Assembly: GCF_000722635.1 (NCBI RefSeq)
Contig: NZ_JOKH01000002.1
Span: 61,904-125,903, forward strand
Reading direction: 5' to 3'
Length of the DNA: 64,000 nucleotides
DNA from: Endozoicomonas numazuensis
GTDB lineage: Bacteria > Pseudomonadota > Gammaproteobacteria > Pseudomonadales > Endozoicomonadaceae
Shown: positions 39,399 through 47,733 of the stretch, one piece after another
Layout of the letters: every line of letters starts with the position of its first letter
Position numbering within the stretch: position 1 is the first letter of the stretch
Notes under the pieces: model-generated
What the model was told of the DNA's origin: nothing
The model's input: only the letters and a program-made list of their open reading frames with translations
Databases searched by the model: none
Translations under genes and position numbers: made by a program

Positions 39399-40772
39399 AT
39401 GCCATACGGCTATCTAAACACTCTGTTCCTTACTTTTTGTATTTTACTGATATTTTTAATGCAGATTGGTTTTTTATGCTTGGAAGCAGGGGCTGTCAGA
39501 AGCAAGAATAACGTCAATGTAGCTGCCAAGAATCTATTGGACTTTATTGTTGTCACCCTGGTTTATGCGCTGTTCAGTTTTTCAATACAATTTGGCTCCT
39601 TTGATACCCTCATGGACAACGCCCATCCACGATCACCGGGCTACCCTTATCTGTTCTTGATTTTTCAATCATTCTTTGCCGTCACCGCCAGCACTATTGT
39701 TTCTGGTGCCATTGCTGAACGGAGCAGCCTGAAGGCTTATTTGCTGATTGCCCTTATGATTGCCCTGCTGATCTATCCGGTTGCCGGACAATGGATTTGG
39801 GGTGGATTACTGGGTACCCCCCAGGGCTGGTTGTCTGCCATGGGTTTTATTGATTTTGCAGGCTCTACTGTTGTACATGTGCTGGGGGGCTCGGTTGCTC
39901 TGGCTGCGGTTCTGGTTATAGGCCCCAGAGAGGGCTTTGCGGAACAAAGCTACAAGAAATTCAGAGGCCAGAATCAGGTGATCACCCTGATGGGAGCCAT
40001 GATGATCTGGCTAGGCTGGTTTGGATTTAATCTGGGTAGCTTATTAAAAGTCGATGCCTCTATACCGGCCATTTTGACTACTACCCTGCTGGGAGCCTGC
40101 TCAGGAGGACTCGCAGCCACGCTCTGGAGTCTGGTGTTTTTCAAAAAATTTGATGTCCCTGTCATCGCCAATGGTGTGCTGGCCGGACTGGTAGGTATCA
40201 CAGCCGGAGTCCATATTCTTGAGATCTATACAGCCATTCTTACAGGATTTATCGCAGGCTTAATTTGTTGTGGCGCAATGGTTCAATTAGAAAACTGGAA
40301 GATTGATGACGTTATCGGAGCCATTCCGGTTCATTTAACTGCTGGTATTTGGGGCACAATAGCCGTTGCCCTGCTCGGAGACCTCAGTCTCATCAACAAT
40401 GGCTTGAACACCGTTGAACAATTAAGCGTTCAGGCGCTGGGCGTAGCCGTCACCTTTGCCTGGGCTTTTGGTATCAGCTACGTTGCCTTAACGGCCATCA
40501 ATAAATTTATGCCGCTGCGAGTCTCTCGTCAGGCAGAACAGTTGGGACTTAATATTGCTGAGCATGGCAGTACAACCGAATTGTCTGACCTGGTTAACAA
40601 GCTTGAGAAACAAGCAGAACAAGGCCACTTCAAGCCTGTCATACATGACCCTTTTTCAGAACTGAGTGGCATCACCCGCCAATATAATCACGTGCTAGAA
40701 CGCTTTTTAGAGACTCAATCCCGATTAAACCTAAACATCAAAACATTGAAAAACATTGAAAAACATTCGTGA
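39399..40772 (+). CDS. amtB: ammonium transporter domain of a split Amt-histidine kinase
   Basis: An 11-helix Amt/Mep/Rh channel of about 400 residues. Landmarks are [55 protein letters not shown] (first pore His), [11 protein letters not shown] and [17 protein letters not shown] (second pore His). The ATG at 39399 is chosen over an upstream TTG. After residue 390 a cytosolic linker ([36 protein letters not shown]) continues, as in Amt proteins fused to signalling domains. A 10-bp tandem repeat at 40740-40769 throws the frame to an early stop at 40772; the kinase follows in another frame. Confidence 0.9.
   Translation: MPYGYLNTLFLTFCILLIFLMQIGFLCLEAGAVRSKNNVNVAAKNLLDFIVVTLVYALFSFSIQFGSFDTLMDNAHPRSPGYPYLFLIFQSFFAVTASTIVSGAIAERSSLKAYLLIALMIALLIYPVAGQWIWGGLLGTPQGWLSAMGFIDFAGSTVVHVLGGSVALAAVLVIGPREGFAEQSYKKFRGQNQVITLMGAMMIWLGWFGFNLGSLLKVDASIPAILTTTLLGACSGGLAATLWSLVFFKKFDVPVIANGVLAGLVGITAGVHILEIYTAILTGFIAGLICCGAMVQLENWKIDDVIGAIPVHLTAGIWGTIAVALLGDLSLINNGLNTVEQLSVQALGVAVTFAWAFGISYVALTAINKFMPLRVSRQAEQLGLNIAEHGSTTELSDLVNKLEKQAEQGHFKPVIHDPFSELSGITRQYNHVLERFLETQSRLNLNIKTLKNIEKHS
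40740..40769 (+). repeat. 10-bp tandem repeat that breaks the Amt-kinase frame
   Basis: AAAACATTGA, AAAACATTGA and AAAACATTCG follow each other. With three units the Amt frame stops after KNIEKHS; with two units the reading would run [20 protein letters not shown] and enter the kinase. Loss of one unit therefore restores a single fused gene. Confidence 0.88.
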
Positions 40773-41517
40773 CCAGTTAGAGATGCAAAGAGACAAGACT
40801 GAATCAGCCAATCGTCACAAAAGTATTTTTCTGACAAAAATGAGTCATGAAATCAGAACACCCCTTAACGGCATTGTCGCGACTTCTGACTTGATGAAAG
40901 ATGAGGAGCTTACCGACGAACAGGCTCAATATGTTGAAATCATACAGCAGTCTGGCATGGCATTAATGAGCATTATCACCGACGTGCTGGACTACTCTAA
41001 AATCGAATCCGGCAAACTGGAACTGGATCAACAACCCTTTGACCTGGCCATTTTGATTGAACAGAGCAAGGCAGTTTTTATACCAGAAACCCTGTCTCGA
41101 CCTATAGAGCTCAGCAGCTCGATTGATCTGGGAACACCTCTGCAACTGATGGGAGACTTTAATCGCCTCAGACAGGTACTGATCAATTTACTGGGCAATG
41201 CCTTCAAATTTACCCTAACCGGCACGGTTACTTTAAAAGCCTCTACCGTCTCTGAAACAGACAATTTATTGATCGAGGTTGTTGATACAGGCCCAGGCAT
41301 TCCGGAAGAAAAGCTAAAGTCCATTTTTGACTCTTTTGAACAGGCCGACAATACCTACAGCAGAAAGTTTGGAGGCAGTGGATTAGGCCTGACTCTGAGC
41401 AAACACCTGGTTGAGTTAATGGGTGGCAGCCTGAGTGTCTCAAGCCGGACCGATAAAGGAACAACCTTCTCTATCAAGCTGCCTATTGTTCGTCAGACCC
41501 CGCAAAAGCCTGCCTGA
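40756..41517 (+). CDS. histidine kinase domain of the split Amt-histidine kinase
   Basis: Contains the HisKA dimerisation domain with the phospho-acceptor His (FLTKMSHEIRTPLNGIV near residue 30) and a complete HATPase (N box RQVLINLLGNAFKFT, G1 VDTGPGIPEE, F box FDSFEQAD, G2 GGSGLGLTLSKHLVELMGG). There is no receiver or Hpt domain. It has no ribosome-binding site: the frame simply enters at the 10-bp repeat (a TTG at 40756), so it was the C-terminal part of the upstream transporter. As a separate piece it might be poorly made. No response regulator is adjacent. The stop is five bases from the convergent cysK stop. Confidence 0.85.
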   Translation: MKNIRDQLEMQRDKTESANRHKSIFLTKMSHEIRTPLNGIVATSDLMKDEELTDEQAQYVEIIQQSGMALMSIITDVLDYSKIESGKLELDQQPFDLAILIEQSKAVFIPETLSRPIELSSSIDLGTPLQLMGDFNRLRQVLINLLGNAFKFTLTGTVTLKASTVSETDNLLIEVVDTGPGIPEEKLKSIFDSFEQADNTYSRKFGGSGLGLTLSKHLVELMGGSLSVSSRTDKGTTFSIKLPIVRQTPQKPA

Positions 41518-41521
41518 GCCA

Positions 41522-42493
41522 TTACTGAACCGTCTCGTTATCCGAGAATACACCTTCAAACAAGGCGGTTGAAAGATAACGTTCGCCTGAATCAGGCAAA
41601 ACAACCACAATGTTTTTGCCTTTATGGACCGGCTGCTCTGCCACTTTCAAGGCAGCTGCCAAAGCCGCTCCTCCAGAGATACCTGCCAAAATGCCTTCTT
41701 CTTTCATCAGCTTCAATGCGGTTTCAATAGCCTCTTCATTACTGACCTGTTCAACCTCATCCACCAGATTCAAATCAAGGTTGGCGGGAATAAAACCAGC
41801 ACCAATACCCTGAATTTTATGAGGGGCAGGTTTCACTTCCTGGCCTGCCAGCGTCTGGCTGATAATAGGAGAAGCACTGGGCTCCACAGCGACTGAAGTA
41901 ATAGCCTTACCCTGAATATTCTTGATGTATCGGGAGACCCCCGTAATGGTACCTCCGGTACCTACCCCAGCTACAAACACATCGATCTCACCATCGGTGT
42001 CATGCCAGATTTCCGGGCCGGTGGTTTCTTCATGAATTCTTGGGTTAGCCGGATTTTCAAATTGCTGGAGCAACAAATACTTTTCAGACTCTGCTTCAGC
42101 CAGCTCTTTGGCTTTAGCAATAGCGCCGGGCATGCCCTTGGCTGGTTCCGTCAGAATAATATTGGCACCCAGGGCCTTCATGACTTTTCTTCTTTCCAGA
42201 CTCATGGAAGCAGGCATCGTCAGTGTTAGAGGAATACCTTTTGAAGAAGCAACAAATGCCAGAGCGATACCGGTATTGCCACTGGTAGGTTCAATCAATT
42301 CCATGCCCGGTTTCAGCCGACCTGATGCTTCAGCATCCCAGACCATGCTGGCACCTATACGGCATTTAACACTGTTAGCAGGATTACGAGACTCAATCTT
42401 AACAAAGATATTATGATCACCCGCCAACCGATTCAGCTTCACCAGTGGCGTACTTCCGATAGATTGAGAGTTGTCCTGAAATACCTTCTTCAT
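41522..42493 (-). CDS. cysK: cysteine synthase A
   Basis: A PLP enzyme that makes cysteine from O-acetylserine and sulfide. The 323 residues show [13 protein letters not shown], the PLP lysine in [19 protein letters not shown], the substrate loop [16 protein letters not shown], and [16 protein letters not shown] for phosphate binding; Ser in [12 protein letters not shown]. Length and motifs fit CysK rather than CysM. It starts 166 bases before the divergent moxR-like gene; a 20-base palindrome lies in between. Confidence 0.95.
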   Translation of the reverse strand: MKKVFQDNSQSIGSTPLVKLNRLAGDHNIFVKIESRNPANSVKCRIGASMVWDAEASGRLKPGMELIEPTSGNTGIALAFVASSKGIPLTLTMPASMSLERRKVMKALGANIILTEPAKGMPGAIAKAKELAEAESEKYLLLQQFENPANPRIHEETTGPEIWHDTDGEIDVFVAGVGTGGTITGVSRYIKNIQGKAITSVAVEPSASPIISQTLAGQEVKPAPHKIQGIGAGFIPANLDLNLVDEVEQVSNEEAIETALKLMKEEGILAGISGGAALAAALKVAEQPVHKGKNIVVVLPDSGERYLSTALFEGVFSDNETVQ

Positions 42494-42566
42494 GAGTTCG
42501 AATCCTTAATAAATAAACACTGACTCTACCCCACTTATAAATATCTTAAAGTAATAAAATATTATT

Positions 42567-42586
42567 ATTCGATATCGATATAGAAT
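42567..42586. promoter_or_regulatory. near-perfect 20-base palindrome between cysK and moxR
   Basis: ATTCGATATCGATATAGAAT is self-complementary except for one symmetric pair. It lies 74 bases before both starts in a divergent intergenic region, a typical operator position. The regulator is unknown. Confidence 0.4.
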
Positions 42587-42659
42587 AAGCGTTCACAGCA
42601 GTGGTAAACCTCGATAGAGTGCAATCAAAACTATAATGCCACGAAACCCGACTGTGACC

Positions 42660-43496
42660 ATGAAATTCGATTCTACTGACAGCTATATTGCAACCAGCGA
42701 ACTGAAAACCGCTGTTAATGCTGCTATTGCCCTGCAGCGTCCTCTCTTGATCAAAGGTGAGCCGGGAACTGGCAAAACCATGCTGGCTGAAGAAGTCGCA
42801 GAGTCTCTGGGCAAACGACTGCTGCAATGGAATATCAAGTCCACGACCAAAGCTCAACAAGGGCTGTACGAATACGATGCGGTGTCGCGTTTGCGTGACT
42901 CCCAACTGGGTGACGAAAAAGTACACGACATAGGCAATTACATTGTCAAAGGCAAACTCTGGGAAGCCTTTGAAGCCGACGAGCAGGTTGTTTTGTTGAT
43001 TGACGAAATCGACAAAGCCGATATCGAGTTTCCTAATGACCTGCTTCAGGAACTGGATAAAATGGAGTTTTTTGTTTACGAAACCCAAAAAATCGTCAAA
43101 GCAAAACAGCGACCTATCGTCATTATCACCAGTAATAATGAAAAAGAACTCCCTGACGCCTTTTTAAGACGCTGTTTCTTCCACTACATTCGTTTTCCTG
43201 ATCCTGCCACCATGCAGCAGATTGTCGATGTTCACTTCCCCAAACTGAAACAGGAGCTGGTGTCTGAAGCCCTGCAGATGTTTTTTGATTTAAGAGATAT
43301 TCCAGGCCTGAAGAAAAAGCCTTCTACCTCTGAGCTGATTGACTGGCTGAAGCTACTGAACTCCGACGACATACCTGAAGATGTATTGAGAAACCGGGAT
43401 TCACGCAGTGCCATTCCACCTCTCTACGGAGCACTGGTCAAAAATGAGCAGGATGTTCAACTGCTCGAAAGACTGGCCTTTATGACCCGTCGATAG
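42660..43496 (+). CDS. MoxR-type AAA+ ATPase
   Basis: A 278-residue AAA+ protein. Walker A is GEPGTGKTMLAEEVAES near residue 35, Walker B VVLLIDEIDKADIEFPNDLL, sensor 1 PIVIITSNNEKELPDAFLRR with the Arg finger. The length and sequence fit the MoxR/APE2220-like group that works with a vWA partner to load metal or mature a protein complex. The next gene, nine bases on, encodes that vWA partner. I chose ATG 42660 (MKFDSTDSYIATSELK) as in relatives; an ATG eight codons earlier is possible. Confidence 0.9.
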   Translation: MKFDSTDSYIATSELKTAVNAAIALQRPLLIKGEPGTGKTMLAEEVAESLGKRLLQWNIKSTTKAQQGLYEYDAVSRLRDSQLGDEKVHDIGNYIVKGKLWEAFEADEQVVLLIDEIDKADIEFPNDLLQELDKMEFFVYETQKIVKAKQRPIVIITSNNEKELPDAFLRRCFFHYIRFPDPATMQQIVDVHFPKLKQELVSEALQMFFDLRDIPGLKKKPSTSELIDWLKLLNSDDIPEDVLRNRDSRSAIPPLYGALVKNEQDVQLLERLAFMTRR

Positions 43497-43505
43497 GGCG
43501 AACCC

Positions 43506-44687
43506 ATGCTGACTAATTTCTTCGACACGGTACGCGCCTTTGGTGTTCCGGCCAGTACCCGGGAATATCTGGATCTGCTCAGAGCGATGCAGACACACGT
43601 CGTATTTGCGGACACCGAAGCATTCTATCAACTGTCCAGAGCCATCCTGGTCAAGGATGAACGTTTTTATGACCGTTTCGATAAAGCGTGCAAGGCTTTT
43701 TTCGAAGGCATTGAGAGCATAGAAGACCTGCTCGAAGCCACCATACCTGAAGAATGGCTCAGGCAAGAATTCATCAACCAGCTCAGTGAAGAAGAACGGG
43801 AAAAACTAAAGGCACTGGGCAGCCTTGAAGAGTTGATGGAGACACTGAAAAAACGTCTACAAGAACAAAAAGAACGCCATGCCGGTGGCAATAAATGGAT
43901 TGGCACAGGGGGTACTTCTCCATTTGGTGCTTACGGCAATAATCCCATGGGTGTCCGTATAGGTCAGCATGAGAGCAGAAACAAGCAAGCCACCAAGGTC
44001 TGGGATAAGCGAGAATTCCAGAACCTGGATGACGACGAAAGGCTGGGCAGCCGTAACATGAAAATGGCTCTACGCAGACTCAGAAAGTTTGCCCGTCAAG
44101 GTGCTGCTGATCTGCTGGATCTTGATGACACCATTCGCTCCACTGCCAATAAGGGCATGCTGGACATCAAAATGGTTCCGGAACGACGTAATTCTGTAAA
44201 AGTATTGCTCTTTATGGATATCGGTGGCTCAATGGATGCTCACATCAAAATCTGTGAAGAGCTGTTTTCCTGTGCCCGTTCCGAATTCAAACATATGGAG
44301 TTCTATTACTTTCACAACTATCTCTACGAGAACGTCTGGAAAAACAACTTCCGTCGTCAAAGTGAGATGAGTGAAACATGGGATATCATTCACCGGTTTG
44401 GTAAAGACTACAAAGTAATCTTTGTGGGGGATGCTCAAATGTCACCGTATGAAATAACCTCATCAGGTGGCAGTGTTGAGCATTGGAATGATGAAGCAGG
44501 CCACACCTGGATGCAGCGTATTCTGGATCATTTTGACAATACTATTTGGTTGAACCCCATACACAAGGACAGCTGGGAATTCACCCATTCCACAGAGATC
44601 ATCCATGAGCAGTTCGAAGGCAGGATGTACCCTCTGACGGTCAAAGGACTGGAAGAGGGAATGAAAGAACTGTCGACAAAAAGTTGA
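43506..44687 (+). CDS. vWA-domain (CoxE-like) protein
   Basis: A 393-residue partner of the MoxR ATPase. The N-terminus is helical (MLTNFFDTVRAFGVPASTRE, typical of CoxE-like proteins). The C-terminal half is a vWA domain with the MIDAS motif MDIGGSMD near residue 238, then the family stretch FEYYFHNYLYENVW-like and KVIFVGDAQMSPYEI. MoxR-vWA pairs act as ring ATPase plus metal-binding adaptor. The SH3 gene starts three bases after its stop, implying a tightly coupled operon of three. Confidence 0.9.
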   Translation: MLTNFFDTVRAFGVPASTREYLDLLRAMQTHVVFADTEAFYQLSRAILVKDERFYDRFDKACKAFFEGIESIEDLLEATIPEEWLRQEFINQLSEEEREKLKALGSLEELMETLKKRLQEQKERHAGGNKWIGTGGTSPFGAYGNNPMGVRIGQHESRNKQATKVWDKREFQNLDDDERLGSRNMKMALRRLRKFARQGAADLLDLDDTIRSTANKGMLDIKMVPERRNSVKVLLFMDIGGSMDAHIKICEELFSCARSEFKHMEFYYFHNYLYENVWKNNFRRQSEMSETWDIIHRFGKDYKVIFVGDAQMSPYEITSSGGSVEHWNDEAGHTWMQRILDHFDNTIWLNPIHKDSWEFTHSTEIIHEQFEGRMYPLTVKGLEEGMKELSTKS

Positions 44688-44690
44688 AAC

Positions 44691-45050
44691 ATGAAAACAG
44701 TTAAGGTTTTAGAAGATTACCAGGCCAGCTTCCCGGACCCCGTCACCTTCAACGAAGGAGACAATCTGACGCTGGGTAAAAGTGATGAAGAGTTTCCCGG
44801 CTGGATCTGGGTAACTGTATCATCCGGAAAAGAAGGCTGGGCTCCCCTGCCCCTGATACGACGACTCAGTCAGAAACAGGGAACGGCAATAGAAGATTAC
44901 ACCGCCAGAGAGCTCAACATAAAGGCCGGTGAAGAGCTGAAGATTTTGCGGGAACTGAATGCCTGGGCCTGGGTCGAAAACCGGGTAAAAGAAAGTGGCT
45001 GGGTGCCGGTTTCGAAGCTGGACCAGACATCCGACACGTCGTTCGGATAG
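44691..45050 (+). CDS. protein with two tandem SH3-like domains
   Basis: A 119-residue cytosolic protein built almost entirely from two SH3-like modules: residues about 3-55 (VLEDYQASFPDPVTFNEGDN, then GWIWVTVSSGKEGWAPLPLI) and 64-112 (AIEDYTARELNIKAGEELKI, then AWAWVENRVKESGWVPVSKL). Each has the ALYDY-like start, an acidic RT loop, the Trp pair and the GWxP end. No signal peptide. It has no known role, but its position as last gene of the MoxR-vWA operon suggests an adaptor that brings clients, perhaps with proline-rich segments. It is followed by a terminator. Confidence 0.82.
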   Translation: MKTVKVLEDYQASFPDPVTFNEGDNLTLGKSDEEFPGWIWVTVSSGKEGWAPLPLIRRLSQKQGTAIEDYTARELNIKAGEELKILRELNAWAWVENRVKESGWVPVSKLDQTSDTSFG

Positions 45051-45062
45051 TCAGAATTATGA

Positions 45063-45090
45063 GGCTGTCACATCTGACAGCCCTTTTCTT
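45063..45090 (+). terminator. rho-independent terminator of the MoxR operon
   Basis: GGCTGTCA (45063-45070) pairs with TGACAGCC (45075-45082) around a 4-base loop, followed by CTTTTCTT. It lies 13 bases past the SH3 gene stop. Confidence 0.78.
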
Positions 45091-45227
45091 AGATAGCCTT
45101 AACCCGATTTATTGAGCCGAATAAATCATCTACAGCAGAATACTGCTTTGAGTTCAGGGATATGACTCAACTGTTGTATAAATAACCGTCAACCTCAGGG
45201 CGGTAGCGTGCCTGAACTAAAGCCGCT

Positions 45228-45330
45228 TTACTCATGGCTATCCGTAATCGTCGACCTCCTGAGAGGCTGATCTTTCACACAGATCAAGGTATCGAATAGA
45301 AGGCTATGCGCATACAGAATATCCATAAAC
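45228..45330 (+). pseudogene. IS3-family transposase relic
   Basis: One short frame reads MAIRNRRPPERLIFHTDQGI E, the segment of the rve DDE domain around the second Asp (HTDQG) of IS3-type transposases. It stops two codons later and continues weakly as an AHTEY-like piece in another frame. Only a small fragment remains. Confidence 0.65.
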
Positions 45331-45377
45331 GCTATACTTTCATCCAGCTTCAATCAAGCCATGTGTATTCCGGGTAC

Positions 45378-45505
45378 TATACCCATTGGATTTCAAGATG
45401 CTACTAGGCGACAAGTGAGCGAAGCCCTGTGAGCTTACAAGTAGTAGGTGATCAGGGTGAGCGAACGCTGGCAACAACGTAGCATCTTGAAAGGCGATGG
45501 GTATA
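45378..45505. mobile_element. 128-bp inverted-repeat element (MITE-like family C), copy 1
   Basis: It begins TATACCCATTGGATTTCAAG and ends with GCATCTTGAAAGGCGATGG then GTATA, an inverted repeat of about 20 bases with small differences. A copy of the same length lies at 59741-59868, differing in only a few bases. No coding capacity. Confidence 0.88.
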
Positions 45506-45553
45506 ATACTATTATTTTGAACTTGGTAGCTATGGAGTAAGAATACTTTTCTA

Positions 45554-46882
45554 TCAAGTCTTCAGATTACAAGGATCGATTGCTGATAAATAATAGAGGA
45601 TGGCTGCAACTGACATGGTTATTAGTGGGCTGGGCCAACCAACCGGCAGAAGGTAACCCAAACTGGATGCTATCAGAAGAATGATCAGTGATCTGATATT
45701 GAGCCCTTGTCTATACCAGTAAATCCCTTCTTTTCTATAAAGTGGTTGTACATCTAACTTCCAGTTTCTTAACCAGTAATCCACCAGCAAAAGTCCTGCA
45801 ATAGCCGAGAAAATCATCCCGAATGCAGTGGCAATTTCAAGAAAGCGGTCAATAATGACAGGGAAACAAGACAGCACCACTGATGGCACACTGACCAATA
45901 ATGTTGAGCGAATCCGTCCGAGCGATTCAAAGGTATGACTGATAGACAGTCCGCCACTGTAGAGGTTAATAACATTGATGGTCCAGTTGTCCATGACAAT
46001 CAGGATCAGTATGGACAGAGCCATCCAAAAGCCCGGCACTCGTTCAAGAATGCCATTAAACAGCTCTTTACTGTCTCCTCCCACCAGTGACATCGCAAAA
46101 GCACCGGTTGCCGCTCCCAGCAATACGCCCAGAGCTGAACCGGTCATCGAACCCACCCATAAAGCGCGCCTGCTTTTCTGGTACCGGGTAAAGTCAGCCG
46201 CGTCGGTGATCATAGTCAACATGCCCGAGAAAATACCGTTGAACCAGGCCATGATCAACAGCCAGTTGTTCTCATTATTGATTGAAAAAGAAACAGAGTC
46301 GGGCCCAGCCTGTTGCCAGAGCATAATGATAATAAATCCCAGGCTGATCAGTTTTAGTGGTAAAGCCCAACGGAACAAACCTTTTAACCAGTGATACCCG
46401 TAGGATGCGACCAGAACCTGTAAAAATGCAAAAGGGAGCGAAACCTGAACCAAAGTGACGTTGATGGAGAGACACACTTTCAGAATGGCAGCAATTGCCA
46501 TACTGCCTGCCAGCGTCTGGAAGGCAAACCAGTACACGGAGCAAAGGGCACGCAGAGGTGAAGTCAGCCATCGCCCTCCCCTGACCCCCAGAGCTGCGCG
46601 ACAGGCCATTTGTCCTGTGAGACCGTAATCTACCCCGACTCTGCCCATGATAAGAAACGCCACCATGCTTAACATAACCGCTGAAAGCTGAACCAGCACC
46701 ACAGTCAGAAATGAAAGGCCGCCCGCGACTCCCATGGCCGCTGAGAATATTGTACCGGGATTAATCAGGTAATTAATCATGATCAGGAAGCTGTCGGTGC
46801 TTCCCGATGTTTGCAGGGACGAAGGAACCTGCTCAGTTCCATAGCATTCAGCTGCCCATTGAGATACGGAGGGTTCTGCCAT
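45554..46882 (-). CDS. NCS1-family permease (cytosine/purine type)
   Basis: A 442-residue membrane protein with about 12 helices, resembling CodB and related transporters of nucleobases, allantoin or thiamine. Signature-like stretches: YLINPGTIFSAAMGVAGG, GQMACRAALGVRGGRWL, ITDAADFTRYQKSRRALWVG and IVMDNWTINVINLYSGGL. The ATG at 46882 is preferred over a TTG two codons upstream. No catabolic gene is linked, so the substrate remains open. CobB lies upstream on the same strand, 56 bases away. Confidence 0.85.
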   Translation of the reverse strand: MAEPSVSQWAAECYGTEQVPSSLQTSGSTDSFLIMINYLINPGTIFSAAMGVAGGLSFLTVVLVQLSAVMLSMVAFLIMGRVGVDYGLTGQMACRAALGVRGGRWLTSPLRALCSVYWFAFQTLAGSMAIAAILKVCLSINVTLVQVSLPFAFLQVLVASYGYHWLKGLFRWALPLKLISLGFIIIMLWQQAGPDSVSFSINNENNWLLIMAWFNGIFSGMLTMITDAADFTRYQKSRRALWVGSMTGSALGVLLGAATGAFAMSLVGGDSKELFNGILERVPGFWMALSILILIVMDNWTINVINLYSGGLSISHTFESLGRIRSTLLVSVPSVVLSCFPVIIDRFLEIATAFGMIFSAIAGLLLVDYWLRNWKLDVQPLYRKEGIYWYRQGLNIRSLIILLIASSLGYLLPVGWPSPLITMSVAAILYYLSAIDPCNLKT

Positions 46883-46938
46883 AATCAACGATCTTATTTT
46901 CAGTAAACACCCGAAGATAGACCATCTTTAATGAATGC

Positions 46939-47640
46939 TTATCCCAACAGAGCGTTAAAAAAATCAGGAACCAGCTCTGTAGCATGGCCTGTAAGACTTC
47001 GATCGAACTGGGAAGCATTAGAGCCGGGCTCAAGATTCAACTCGACAGTTTCGGCACCCGCAGCTTTGGCTTCTGCAAAGAAACCAGCGGCCGGATAGAC
47101 ATTGCCAGAGGTTCCAATCGAAACAAAAAGATCACATTGAGACAGTGCCTCATAAATACGATTCATCTCCAGAGGCATCTCACCAAACCAGACAATATTC
47201 GGCCTCAGATTACCCGCCTGCTTACAACATGGACAAAGTGTTTGCGTTGTCAGATCTTCATGCCAGTCGAACACCTGCTCAGTATCCTGACATCGGGCTT
47301 TATAAAGCTCGCCGTGCATATGAATCAAGTTCTGGCTGCCCGCCCGTGAATGCAGGTCATCTACATTCTGGGTGACCAATAGAAAGTCTCCATCAAACGC
47401 TTTTTCAAAGTCTGACAGGGCTTTATGAGCGTCATTACAGACCACTTCTGACAGTTGTTGCCGTCTGCCATTGTAAAAAGACTGCACTAACGCAGGGTTA
47501 CGATAATAGCCTTCGGGGGTAGCGACTTCTTCCACCGGATGGTTTTCCCAAAGGCCATCACTGGCCCTGAAAGTACGAATCCCGGATTCGGCAGAAATAC
47601 CGGCACCGGTCAGCACAACAATAGATTGGTAACGGGGCAT
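46939..47640 (-). CDS. cobB: NAD-dependent protein deacylase (sirtuin, CobB)
   Basis: Removes acetyl or succinyl groups from lysines using NAD. The 233 residues carry the sirtuin signature [17 protein letters not shown] at the N-terminus, the NAD/substrate loop [13 protein letters not shown], the catalytic His in [11 protein letters not shown], the zinc Cys residues (KARC and LCPCCK) and [12 protein letters not shown]. The Tyr-Arg pair (YNGRRQQL) of class III sirtuins is visible, which often indicates desuccinylase ability. It precedes the NCS1 permease gene on the same strand. Confidence 0.94.
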   Translation of the reverse strand: MPRYQSIVVLTGAGISAESGIRTFRASDGLWENHPVEEVATPEGYYRNPALVQSFYNGRRQQLSEVVCNDAHKALSDFEKAFDGDFLLVTQNVDDLHSRAGSQNLIHMHGELYKARCQDTEQVFDWHEDLTTQTLCPCCKQAGNLRPNIVWFGEMPLEMNRIYEALSQCDLFVSIGTSGNVYPAAGFFAEAKAAGAETVELNLEPGSNASQFDRSLTGHATELVPDFFNALLG

Positions 47641-47733
47641 GGTGTTTTCATCAATAGCAAAATCGGTCTCTATTTTGCCACAGGCAAGAAGCCCGAACGA
47701 CTGATCTCTTCAGGCTTCTGGAGGTTACAGACA

